A stretch of 15,414 nucleotides of DNA, from the NCBI GenBank assembly GCA_030823965.1, contig JAVBYP010000280.1, positions 1 to 15,414 of the forward strand, in the 5' to 3' direction. The notes beneath the pieces are model-generated. The model made no database searches and was not told where the DNA came from. It worked only from the letters and a program-made list of their open reading frames with translations. The position numbers were made by a program, and so were the translations under genes. This DNA is from Sideroxydans sp. (GTDB taxonomy: Bacteria > Pseudomonadota > Gammaproteobacteria > Burkholderiales > Gallionellaceae). Of the stretch, positions 8,217-15,156 are shown in pieces (position 1 is the first letter of the stretch; the number at the start of each line of letters is the position of its first letter).

Positions 8217-9286
8217 CACTGTGCACCATCCAATACACGAGTCAATTGTTGCAGCACATCGTCTACCTCGATCAGCGACATCGCATCCGGGTGATGCACA
8301 CGCGTGTTCCATGACAATCGTTCGGGGTCTTTACCCAGATACTTACGCACCGCTTGCGGGTAGCGATCGACGCAATATTCTGTGCGTTGATAGGGCCCGG
8401 TGAGTTTGGGCGAAGCGACCGCATACAGGCCGATGACGGGAGTATCCATCGCGCGTGCGATATGCACTGACCCTGTATCAGGGGCGATCAGCACATCCAC
8501 TTTACCTAGCAGGGCGGCCAGTTGCTTGGGCGATGTCTTGCCGCAAAGATCCAATGTGCGGTCAGGCGCAATGGCGCAGAGTTGCTGGCACAAAGTCCGT
8601 TCAGCAAGCGAATCGCCTCCTGTCAGCACGATGCTGTCGGAAGACTTTTGGATCACTTCGGCATAACGCTCGGGTAGCCAATTTCGCTCTGCTTTGCTGG
8701 CATGCGGGTGTATCGCGATCAAAGGCTTTGCTAGATGACGTAGCTCATCGATCGCCCACGCATGATCTGCCTCTGCAATGGGCAGGTCCCAGATCGCCTC
8801 AGCGGCTTGTCCGGTCAGCTGTTCAACGAAAGACAAGAAGCTATCGACTAAATGATCATCATGGAAGGGGATGCGTTGGTCGCAGAATAGCCACTGGCCC
8901 TCGCGGGCTCGTGTCCGGTCAAAACCGATCTTGATCGGTGCGCGCAAGGCTGGATAAAGAAGGTTGATGCGCAGGTTCGCTTGCATCGCCAACACGACAT
9001 CGAAATCGCGTTCACGAAAACGTCGGTAAAAAGCGCGGTAATCTGAAAAGGAACGCGGCTTATCGATCACCACGAATCGCACACCGGACATACCATGCAA
9101 TAAAGAATAGGTGAGCGGGCTAGTGAACCAAGTAATTTCGGCATCAGTCAAAGCACGCCGCAAAGCATTGATAGCGGCGCTGACCATGACCACATCACCC
9201 AGTGCGGAGAAGCGGACGATGGCGATGCGTGGTTTGAGAGGTAAGGAGATAGGCAAGATTCTTCGATAGTTGGAATATCTGCCCAT
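8216..9286 (-). CDS. glycosyltransferase family 9, LPS heptosyltransferase-like
   Basis: 356 residues. GT9 enzymes of the WaaC/WaaF/WaaQ group transfer heptose from ADP-heptose onto the LPS inner core at the inner membrane's cytoplasmic side. Visible marks are the N-terminal IAIVRFSALGDVVM (residues 21-34), IAIHPHASKAERNWLPERYAEVI in the middle, and the donor-site segment APDTGSVHIARAMDTPVIGLYAVASP near the C-terminus. Its place directly before waaA, with a 1-base stop/start overlap, supports a core role. I do not assign waaC or waaF because the acceptor specificity is not readable. ATG 9286 is the chosen start; homology only begins at residue ~20, so a later start is possible, and no clear ribosome-binding site stands before 9286. 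It is the first gene of the leftward operon. Confidence 0.85.
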   Translation of the reverse strand: MGRYSNYRRILPISLPLKPRIAIVRFSALGDVVMVSAAINALRRALTDAEITWFTSPLTYSLLHGMSGVRFVVIDKPRSFSDYRAFYRRFRERDFDVVLAMQANLRINLLYPALRAPIKIGFDRTRAREGQWLFCDQRIPFHDDHLVDSFLSFVEQLTGQAAEAIWDLPIAEADHAWAIDELRHLAKPLIAIHPHASKAERNWLPERYAEVIQKSSDSIVLTGGDSLAERTLCQQLCAIAPDRTLDLCGKTSPKQLAALLGKVDVLIAPDTGSVHIARAMDTPVIGLYAVASPKLTGPYQRTEYCVDRYPQAVRKYLGKDPERLSWNTRVHHPDAMSLIEVDDVLQQLTRVLDGAQ

Positions 9287-9291
9287 TGTAT

Positions 9292-9311
9292 CCAAACCCC
9301 CAGGGGCTTGG
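9292..9311. promoter_or_regulatory. imperfect palindrome in the divergent control region, candidate operator
   Basis: CCAAACCCC (9292-9300) and GGGGCTTGG (9303-9311) pair at eight of nine positions around a central CA. The element lies between the divergent GT9 and MarR-type regulator genes, one base before the regulator's perfect -35 box and five bases before the GT9 ATG. This is where an autoregulating MarR-family dimer could act. The symmetry is seen directly; the role and the binder are inferred. Confidence 0.4.
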
Positions 9312-9312
9312 C

Positions 9313-9342
9313 TTGACACTCACTTCGCCCCACTGTTCTAAT
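9313..9342 (+). promoter_or_regulatory. sigma70 promoter of the EPS-type MarR regulator
   Basis: A perfect -35 hexamer TTGACA (9313-9318) is followed after 18 bases by TCTAAT (9337-9342), five of six matches to the -10 consensus. Transcription would start near 9349, only some nine bases before ATG 9358 or 24 before ATG 9373, so the leader is very short. This is the best promoter match I found in the window. Confidence 0.65.
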
Positions 9343-9357
9343 GCGCCCGTTCAATGG

Positions 9358-9726
9358 ATGAACGCACCGCAAATGCTAGACGAAACCACACATTACACCT
9401 TGCTCAAGACGCTAGAAGAGAATCCAAGTCTTTCACAGAGAGACTTGGCAAAGCGTTTGGGGGTCAGCTTGGGTAAAGTGAACTATTGCCTCAATGCCCT
9501 TGTTGAGAAGGGTAGCCTCAAGATCAACAACTTTCGTAATAGTGAGAATAAATTGTCTTACGCATATCTGCTGACTCCGAGAGGCGTAGAACAAAAAGCA
9601 CGCATGACGGTTGAATTCTTGCAAATCAAGATCAGAGAATATGAGCGGTTGCATAAAGAGATTCAAGAGCTGCAACTTGAGGCTGACCAACAAGGGCTGC
9701 TGAAAGAAGACAGTAAGAAGACATAA
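9358..9726 (+). CDS. EPS-associated MarR-type winged-helix regulator
   Basis: 122 residues from ATG 9358; ATG 9373 (MLDETTHY) is an equally plausible start that fits the family N-terminus, and neither has a good ribosome-binding site. Residues ~10-75 form a winged helix-turn-helix with SQRDLAKRLGVSLGKVNYCLNALVEKG as the recognition part (residues 26-48) and KLSYAYLLTPRGVEQKA as the wing and linker. A charged helix follows (residues ~82-115, EFLQIKIREYERLHKEIQEL), likely a dimerising coiled coil. This matches the small MarR-like proteins that sit at the head of exopolysaccharide or O-antigen clusters in many proteobacteria, presumably as local regulators; the ligand is unknown. It has its own promoter and heads the rightward glycan cluster. 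Its last bases are repeated at 9858-9882. Confidence 0.85.
   Translation: MNAPQMLDETTHYTLLKTLEENPSLSQRDLAKRLGVSLGKVNYCLNALVEKGSLKINNFRNSENKLSYAYLLTPRGVEQKARMTVEFLQIKIREYERLHKEIQELQLEADQQGLLKEDSKKT
9698..9726 (+). repeat. direct repeat copy 1 (3' end of regulator gene)
   Basis: The last bases of the regulator gene, TGCTGAAAGAAGAC (9698-9711), AGTAA, then GAAGACATAA (9717-9726, including the stop), recur at 9858-9882. Outside a small indel the copies differ at one base. See the second copy. Confidence 0.7.
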
Positions 9727-9775
9727 CTTAGATTCAGTCAAAAGGGGCATCCATAGCCTTAAGGAGTTTATGAAT

Positions 9776-9874
9776 ATGAAAATTGCAGTCGTAGGGTTGG
9801 GATACTTTGGTTTGCCGTTAGCGGTTGAATTCGGTCGGCACGGCTTCGGTCTTGCGGTGCTGAATGAAGACTGA
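9776..9874 (+). pseudogene. remnant of nucleotide-sugar dehydrogenase (UDP-glucose/UDP-HexNAc 6-dehydrogenase type)
   Basis: A strong AAGGAG (9761-9766) precedes ATG 9776 (an in-frame ATG also lies at 9770). The 32 codons before the stop at 9872-9874 begin MKIAVVGLGYFGLPLAVEF, the NAD-binding N-terminus of UDP-glucose/UDP-N-acetylhexosamine 6-dehydrogenases (Ugd, WbpA/TviB type, normally about 420-440 residues). After GRHGFGL the reading frame no longer resembles that family and runs into VLNED and a stop, bases that copy the end of the regulator gene. No further dehydrogenase sequence follows in any frame before the next gene. The catalytic domain is gone, so no enzyme can be made; the peptide might still be translated. 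In many EPS loci such a dehydrogenase directly follows this regulator type, so this looks like the stump of the original first gene. Confidence 0.8.
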
Positions 9875-9882
9875 AGACATAA
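9858..9882 (+). repeat. direct repeat copy 2 (degenerate copy of regulator 3' end)
   Basis: TGCTGAATGAAGAC (9858-9871), T, then GAAGACATAA (9873-9882) matches 9698-9726 with one substitution and a four-base shorter middle part. The copy is in the same reading frame as the original: regulator LLKED against VLNED in the dehydrogenase remnant. It lies at the point where dehydrogenase similarity ends, so it marks the recombination junction. The repeat is seen directly; the history is inferred. Confidence 0.65.
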
Positions 9883-9936
9883 GTCCTCAAGATGATGGTT
9901 CAAAGATGAAACGATGTTGTAAACAGAGGGAAAAGA

Positions 9937-10695
9937 ATGAATACAACGAGGAACTATAACCGCGAGTTGAACGACTCGGATAATTCCGCAAATGAGAAGT
10001 ATGTTAACGGTTTCGATTACGATGTGATGCATCCTTACATGCTCGCGTCGTTCGAGCCCTTCTTCAACAAAGGTAGCCTGCTTGAGCTAGGTAGCTTCAA
10101 AGGTGACTTTACTCGGCGCTTTGTAGAGTGCTTCCAAGATGTCACCTGTGTTGAAGCGTCCAGCGAGGCGATTGCGGAAGCTAAGGGCAAACTCGGCGAC
10201 AAGGTGAACTATGTGCACTCATTGTTCGAGACCGTGACCTTGCCCAGACGCTACGACAATATCGTGCTGACACATGTGCTGGAGCACATTGACGATCCCG
10301 TGCGCGTGCTGAAGCGCATCAATGATGAATGGCTGGCTGAAGGAGGAAGGTTCTTTCTGGTTTGTCCAAATGCGAATGCGCCATCCAGGCAGATCGCCGT
10401 CAAGATGGGTTTGATCTCCCACAACGCCGCCGTCACTCCTGCAGAAGCGGAACATGGCCATCGCTGCACCTACACGCTTGATACCCTTGAACGGGATGCA
10501 GAGTTGGCAGGGCTCAAGGTGGTGCATCGCTCGGGGATCTTCTTCAAGGCATTGGCGAACTTTCAGTGGGATCGTTTATTACAGACGGATATCATTTCAA
10601 AGGAGTATCTGGAGGGGTGTTATAAATTGGGGCAACACTACCCTGACTTGTGTTCAAGCATCTTTCTGATGTGTGAGCGCGGCGATAAAAAATAA
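9937..10695 (+). CDS. class I SAM-dependent methyltransferase
   Basis: 252 residues with GAGGG (9926-9930) before the ATG. The Rossmann methyltransferase core spans residues ~45-145: motif I LLELGSFKGDF (48-58, an E-x-G-x3-G variant of the usual E-x-G-x-G), the acidic strand end CVEAS (71-75), and YDNIVLTHVLEHIDDPVRVL, the type-11/12 methyltransferase motif with the HVLEH signature, then GGRFFLVCPNANAPS. The C-terminal part is not known to me. Methyltransferases of this type in glycan clusters usually O-methylate a sugar or cap a chain end, in the cytosol. It begins 54 bases after the recombination-scar repeat and is the first intact gene of the inserted cassette; the flippase starts 15 bases downstream, suggesting one transcript. 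The substrate is unknown. Confidence 0.85.
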   Translation: MNTTRNYNRELNDSDNSANEKYVNGFDYDVMHPYMLASFEPFFNKGSLLELGSFKGDFTRRFVECFQDVTCVEASSEAIAEAKGKLGDKVNYVHSLFETVTLPRRYDNIVLTHVLEHIDDPVRVLKRINDEWLAEGGRFFLVCPNANAPSRQIAVKMGLISHNAAVTPAEAEHGHRCTYTLDTLERDAELAGLKVVHRSGIFFKALANFQWDRLLQTDIISKEYLEGCYKLGQHYPDLCSSIFLMCERGDKK

Positions 10696-10710
10696 GTCGC
10701 AGTTCATCTG

Positions 10711-12213
10711 ATGTCTCTCAAGCGAAATATTCTAGCCAACTACGCAAGTCAGCTATATATCACGCTGATTGGCATTGTCATGGTGCCCCTATATATTAGG
10801 TACATGGGGGTTGAGGCCTATGGCTTGGTGGGTTTTTTTGCGATGTTGCAAGCTTGGTTCGTAATTTTGGATATGGGGCTTGCCCCTACTTTGTCGCGCG
10901 AGACTGCGCGTTTCAGAGGAGGGGCGATGGACGCACTCAGTTTTCTGCGTTTGATGCGCGCGCTGGAATTAACTTTCATATTTGTTGCATTGATTGGGGC
11001 GGTAGGAATATTTATTGCCGCTCCTTACATTGCGCGTGACTGGCTGCAGGGCTCCACTTTGCCTTCGGATGAAATTGAAGTTGCCGTAAAGATGATGGGG
11101 GCCATCATTGCGATGCGCTGGCTGGCCGGCTTGTACCGAAGTCTTATCACTGGTGCGGAGCGGTTGGTATGGCTTGGCGGATACAACATATTGATTGGAA
11201 CATCTCGGTTCGTTGGAGTGATGCCGCTATTCTTCTTTGTGGGTGTCACGCCTACGATATTTTTTGGATTTCAGCTTATTGTGGCCGTTGTAGAGTTGCT
11301 GGGGTTGCTCATTTATTCTTATCAGTTATTGCCGAAAGTGCGGGGAGCTCAGTTTAATAGCTGGGATTTATCACCACTAAAGCCGCTCATTAAATTTTCC
11401 TTGGCAATTGCCTTTGCATCGTCAATTTGGATTGTCTCTACTCAAACCGACAAGCTCATTCTTTCGAAGTTGTTGCCGTTGGCGGAATACGGCTATTTCA
11501 CTTTGGCAGTGTTGGTTGGTAGCGCGGTACTGTTAATAAGTGCACCTGTAGGAAGTGCGCTTTTACCTCGTATGGCGAAGCTGGAATCGGAGGGGGATCA
11601 AGTAGGATTATTTCGTATCTATCATCAAGGGACTCAATTGGTGGCAATATTTGCTGGGGCGACGTCTATCACGCTGGCGTGTTTTGCAGAGCCGTTATTA
11701 TGGGTATGGACGGGAGATAGGGGCATTGCTCAACAGGCGGCGCCAATATTAATCTTGTATGCTCTTGGGAATGGAGTTCTTTCAGTGGCAACCTTTCCTT
11801 ACTATCTGCAATATGCGAAAGGTGACTTGAGGTTGCATTTGGTGGGAAATATTTTCTTCGTCTTGTTCTTAGTCCCATCGATTATCTGGGCAACACGTGA
11901 GTACGGAGGTGTTGGTGCTGGTTACGTCTGGCTTGCGATGAATCTAGTGATTTTCTTAGTTTGGCTTCCTTTTGTCCATCAAAGGTTCAGCAACGAATTG
12001 AATGTGAAGTGGTACTTCGAGGACGTGTTGGCCATCTTTGTGGCGGCAGGTTTGGCTGGATTCTTTTTCAGTCTGCTAGTTGGTGATGTTGAAGGGAAAG
12101 CACTCCAACTTGGCGTGATAGGTATTTGTGGTGTGGTGACAGTGTTCGCCGGTGCACTGGCATCCTCTTGGGTTAGGGCGAATTTTGTAACGTGGATAAG
12201 CGCGACAAGGTGA
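10711..12213 (+). CDS. Wzx-like polysaccharide/lipid-linked oligosaccharide flippase
   Basis: 500 residues, almost wholly hydrophobic, with about 12-14 membrane segments starting at residue ~15 (LYITLIGIVMVPLYIRYMG) and ending at ~475-490. The N-terminal pattern NYASQLYITLIGIVMVPLYI then GVEAYGLVGFFAMLQAWFVILDMGLAPTLSRETAR is typical of the polysaccharide biosynthesis protein branch of the MOP superfamily (Wzx/RfbX), which moves undecaprenyl-linked repeat units to the periplasmic side of the inner membrane. Position among glycosyltransferases and methyltransferases supports the role. The Shine-Dalgarno sequence is weak. This gene and those after it are visibly more AT-rich than the rfb operon (25 of 60 G+C at 11401-11460 against 32 of 60 at 5401-5460, counted by hand), which fits horizontal acquisition. 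Specificity cannot be predicted. Confidence 0.9.
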   Translation: MSLKRNILANYASQLYITLIGIVMVPLYIRYMGVEAYGLVGFFAMLQAWFVILDMGLAPTLSRETARFRGGAMDALSFLRLMRALELTFIFVALIGAVGIFIAAPYIARDWLQGSTLPSDEIEVAVKMMGAIIAMRWLAGLYRSLITGAERLVWLGGYNILIGTSRFVGVMPLFFFVGVTPTIFFGFQLIVAVVELLGLLIYSYQLLPKVRGAQFNSWDLSPLKPLIKFSLAIAFASSIWIVSTQTDKLILSKLLPLAEYGYFTLAVLVGSAVLLISAPVGSALLPRMAKLESEGDQVGLFRIYHQGTQLVAIFAGATSITLACFAEPLLWVWTGDRGIAQQAAPILILYALGNGVLSVATFPYYLQYAKGDLRLHLVGNIFFVLFLVPSIIWATREYGGVGAGYVWLAMNLVIFLVWLPFVHQRFSNELNVKWYFEDVLAIFVAAGLAGFFFSLLVGDVEGKALQLGVIGICGVVTVFAGALASSWVRANFVTWISATR

Positions 12214-12278
12214 TGCGAGCCTTATGTTGGGTGTGTACGCGTGCATGATGGGTGCTTATGGAGATTCTCGGTCGTTAG

Positions 12279-12292
12279 GCCCATTAGTGGGC
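12279..12292. repeat. small stem-loop between flippase and GT2 gene
   Basis: GCCCA (12279-12283) and TGGGC (12288-12292) pair perfectly around TTAG in the 107-base gap 12214-12320. No T-tract follows, so it is not a convincing terminator; it might slow decay or translation locally, or be chance. Nothing else was recognised in this gap. Confidence 0.3.
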
Positions 12293-12320
12293 GGTTTGAA
12301 TTCAGGTAAATATTGTCCTC

Positions 12321-13289
12321 ATGAAAGATACATCTCAGAAACGTCCAAAAATATCGGTTTGTATTGTTGCTTACAACCACGAGAGATATATCGCAGATTG
12401 TTTGTCTAGTGTGTTGGGGCAGCGGGTTGACGCCGAATTGGAGATACTTGTTGGAGATGATTGTTCGACAGATGGGACTCGACAGATAATCAGCGAATAC
12501 GCACAGCGATACCCTCAGCTAATTCGTCCCACGTTCCATCCAAAGAATTTTGGGGGATGTCATAACTACCAGTCTCTTATCGAGCAATCATCTGGAGATT
12601 ATGTCGCCCATTTGGATGGAGATGATTATTGGTTACCAGGCAAGTTGCAGAGTCAAATCACCATGCTTTCTGGCCGACCTGAGTGCGTGGCGATATTTAG
12701 CAATGCAATCGTCATGCGCGAGAATGGAGAGATCTTTGGGATGTTCAATAACGCCATACCAACCTCTTTCGATTTGGACTTTTTGCTCGCTGAAGGGAAT
12801 TTTTTAAACCATAGCTCCATGTTGTATCGACAGCGTCTCAAGTCAGAGATTCTATCGATACATGGCCCGTATGTTGATTACAAAGTGAATCTGCGATTTG
12901 CCCAACAGGGTCTGCTCTGTCATACCAATCAAGTTCATGTCGTTTACAGAATCGGCTCAGCTACGTCAGCAATTAGCAATCAACCCGAATATGTTCGCAA
13001 GCTGTATCTGGAGGCTTTGTTGGAGTTGCCGGCTCAGGTGCAAATTTCGGCTGCAATGAGGTCGGTGATGACCAAATTCTTTTGGAGTGACGTTTATCAA
13101 GCATTGCGCCATGGACGGATATTTGGCGCCTATGATGAGCTGAAGAAAATTGGCGCAATCGCGCCAGAGGGAACGGTATCTCGAATCATTGTTAAATGCA
13201 TGTTGCGCCCATTCGCGGGAGTGTGGCAAAGAATGAGCGGTTATATTTGCAGAAGACATGCCCCGCTAAAGGTATACCACGATAGGTAA
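12321..13289 (+). CDS. GT2-family glycosyltransferase
   Basis: 322 residues. The GT-A domain occupies residues ~10-220: KISVCIVAYNHERYIADCL at the start, the nucleotide-binding VGDDCSTDGT (44-53), and the metal-binding HLDGDDYW (97-104) holding the D-x-D motif. GNFLNHSSMLYR is the usual acceptor-side segment, here with H instead of a typical G-x-x motif. The C-terminal ~100 residues are basic and amphipathic (RIIVKCMLRPFAGVWQRMSGYICRR), which could hold the enzyme at the membrane. It should add one sugar to the lipid-linked glycan in the cytosol; donor and linkage are unknown. The next gene starts four bases after its stop, so they are likely co-transcribed. The ribosome-binding site is weak. 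Confidence 0.88.
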   Translation: MKDTSQKRPKISVCIVAYNHERYIADCLSSVLGQRVDAELEILVGDDCSTDGTRQIISEYAQRYPQLIRPTFHPKNFGGCHNYQSLIEQSSGDYVAHLDGDDYWLPGKLQSQITMLSGRPECVAIFSNAIVMRENGEIFGMFNNAIPTSFDLDFLLAEGNFLNHSSMLYRQRLKSEILSIHGPYVDYKVNLRFAQQGLLCHTNQVHVVYRIGSATSAISNQPEYVRKLYLEALLELPAQVQISAAMRSVMTKFFWSDVYQALRHGRIFGAYDELKKIGAIAPEGTVSRIIVKCMLRPFAGVWQRMSGYICRRHAPLKVYHDR

Positions 13290-13293
13290 AAGA

Positions 13294-14070
13294 ATGGATA
13301 TACATCTCATTAGGCAAATACTAACGAACAAGCTCGCCTCTCTGACTATCTTCGGGTCCAGATTCTGTTGTGTCTGTAACAAAAATGTCGGGAGGTTTCT
13401 TTCTTATGAGGGAGGTTGGGAGTCGGTGCCTCCCTTGGCCAGATCGCTGGATGCGATTGGAAGTGACCCGGACCACTTTAGTTGCCCTAGGTGCGGCTCT
13501 CACGATAGAGAAAGGCATTTGGTGCTTTATTTAACCGCATTGAACTTGTTCGAAGAGATGCGAGACGCGGCAATACTTCACTTTGCGCCGGAAAGGTGGT
13601 TGTCTGGATTGATTGCGGCACAGCATCCCAGCAAATATGTGAGAGCAGATCTATTTCCGTCTGCTCCAGATATTGAAAAGATAGATATGTTGGATATCCC
13701 CTCAGCGGACAACAGTTTTGATTGGGTCATCGCTAACCACGTGCTGGAGCATGTTCCGGATGAGATGATTGCCATTGCTGAAATTTGGCGAGTATTGCGC
13801 CCAGGCGGTTACGCTTTACTCCAGACTCCGTATTGCAATGGGTTGAAACATACCTTTTGTGATGAAGGGATCAGTCAGCCTGAGGCGAGGCTACAGGCGT
13901 ATGGTCAGAAAGATCATGTGCGTCTATTTGGTCAAGATATCTTCAAGAAGATCACAAGTTCAGGGATGACTTCTTGTGTTGCTGATCATCTGCAACTCCT
14001 TCCTTATATTGACGCAGACTACTACGGCGTCAATGTGAAAGAACCACTTATGTTGTTCAGAAAAGTATAG
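13294..14070 (+). CDS. SAM-dependent methyltransferase with N-terminal zinc ribbon
   Basis: 258 residues, starting four bases after the GT2 stop. Residues 25-75 hold two C-x2-C pairs, Cys25/Cys28 (CCVCNK) and Cys64/Cys67 (CPRCGSHDRERHL), which look like a zinc ribbon; the SHDRERHL stretch is a recognisable extension in this group. The methyltransferase part (about 90-257) shows the post-motif signature DNSFDWVIANHVLEHVPD followed by RVLRPGGYALLQTPY (type-11 family). The usual glycine-rich motif I is replaced by ILHFAPERWL, seen as LHFAPE in related proteins found in glycan clusters. It probably methylates a sugar or glycan intermediate in the cytosol. The DHVRLFGQDIF segment near residue 208 also suits this family. 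Activity cannot be inferred with certainty given the altered SAM motif. Confidence 0.83.
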   Translation: MDIHLIRQILTNKLASLTIFGSRFCCVCNKNVGRFLSYEGGWESVPPLARSLDAIGSDPDHFSCPRCGSHDRERHLVLYLTALNLFEEMRDAAILHFAPERWLSGLIAAQHPSKYVRADLFPSAPDIEKIDMLDIPSADNSFDWVIANHVLEHVPDEMIAIAEIWRVLRPGGYALLQTPYCNGLKHTFCDEGISQPEARLQAYGQKDHVRLFGQDIFKKITSSGMTSCVADHLQLLPYIDADYYGVNVKEPLMLFRKV

Positions 14071-14085
14071 AGCCAACTTTTTTCG

Positions 14086-15156
14086 ATGAACACAGCTACT
14101 ATCAACCAACATTCAGACTCAACAACGCCAGTTGTATTTTCACAACCAGTTAACAACAGGGTGAGTGCGAAAAGGGTCTATATCGTTATGGCTACCTATA
14201 ACGGTGGCCGATATATTCGTCAGCAGATTTGCAGCATTCAACAACAAGAACACGCAGATTGGATTCTGCTCGTGCGAGATGACGGATCGTCCGATGATAC
14301 CGTTGCGATTGTGGCAGACATCTCTGCGCGTGATGCTCGAATCAAGTTGATACATGACACATCAAGCAGACAAGGCGCAATTGGGAATTTTTCGATTCTG
14401 ATGCAGGTTGCACTTGAGTCGGGTGCTGACTACTTGTTGTTTGCTGATCAGGATGATGTTTGGGCTCCTGAAAAAATCTTGACCATGCTAGGGGCTATGC
14501 ATACCTTGGAGCAAACGCAGAGCCAGGAGGTGCCCTTGCTTATACATTGTGATCTGGCAGTGGTGGGAGAAGAGTTGCGACCCATAGCAGACTCGTTTGT
14601 TAGATTCTCTAGGCTATCCCCAGAAGAAGCAGGTCTCGGATTGTTGCTTTGTCAGAATCAGGTCACGGGATGTGCGTGCCTGATAAATCGAGCATTGCTG
14701 GCCTTAGCCTGTCCCGTCCCAAGCCAGATACTGATGCATGACTGGTGGGTAGCTTTGATTGCATCTGCAGCAGGCAAGATCGGTTTCATTCCGACGCCCA
14801 TGGTGTTGTACAGGCAGCACGGAGGAAATGTGCTTGGTGCTGTTCCATTTAGAGTGCGATTGATGAGGCTTGTATTCTCACCTAAGCAATGGAGTCGCCA
14901 TGTGGCCGTAATCAAACAAAGTTTTAATCAGGCAGCGATGCTTGAAAGAAGGCTGCGGGAAAGGGCGATCGCTTTGTCTTCTGCCGTACATGATCAAATA
15001 CACACTTATGCCAATGTATTGCACACGGCAGCATTCAAGCGGGTGTGGTATCTGCGTGCGGCAAGGATTGGAAAGGCAGCAACTGGAAGTGGCTTGGTAT
15101 ATCTTCTATTGGTGACGGCAATGAGTAAGAAGCTAGAGGACAATTCAGATGCCTGA
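14086..15156 (+). CDS. GT2-family glycosyltransferase, rhamnosyltransferase-like
   Basis: 356 residues from ATG 14086; family similarity begins at RVYIVMATYNGGRYI (residue ~30), so a GTG at 14161 (residue 26) is a possible shorter start. The GT-A core carries VRDDGSSDDT, FADQDDVW (D121, D123, D124), NQVTGCACLINRALL and HDWWVALIASAAGKIGFI, then VLYRQHGGNVLGA. This full set is characteristic of the GT2 subgroup in which many dTDP-rhamnose-using transferases (RfbF/RfbN-like) fall. With the complete dTDP-L-rhamnose pathway encoded 5-10 kb away, rhamnose is the likely donor, but that is inference. A short hydrophobic stretch (SGLVYLLLVTAM) ends the protein. The next gene starts inside its last eight bases, so translation is coupled. 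Confidence 0.88.
   Translation: MNTATINQHSDSTTPVVFSQPVNNRVSAKRVYIVMATYNGGRYIRQQICSIQQQEHADWILLVRDDGSSDDTVAIVADISARDARIKLIHDTSSRQGAIGNFSILMQVALESGADYLLFADQDDVWAPEKILTMLGAMHTLEQTQSQEVPLLIHCDLAVVGEELRPIADSFVRFSRLSPEEAGLGLLLCQNQVTGCACLINRALLALACPVPSQILMHDWWVALIASAAGKIGFIPTPMVLYRQHGGNVLGAVPFRVRLMRLVFSPKQWSRHVAVIKQSFNQAAMLERRLRERAIALSSAVHDQIHTYANVLHTAAFKRVWYLRAARIGKAATGSGLVYLLLVTAMSKKLEDNSDA

Noticed and set aside
8217..8312. N-terminal extension of waaA
   Set aside because: It overlaps the end of the GT9 gene and is unlike the WaaA family; ATG 8216 gives the normal length and a 1-base coupled overlap.
12279..12292. Stem-loop as a rho-independent terminator
   Set aside because: Only five pairs and no following T-tract.
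12224..12409. A 61-codon open frame between flippase and GT2 gene
   Set aside because: It runs out of frame into the well-supported GT2 gene, has no ribosome-binding site and no recognisable sequence.
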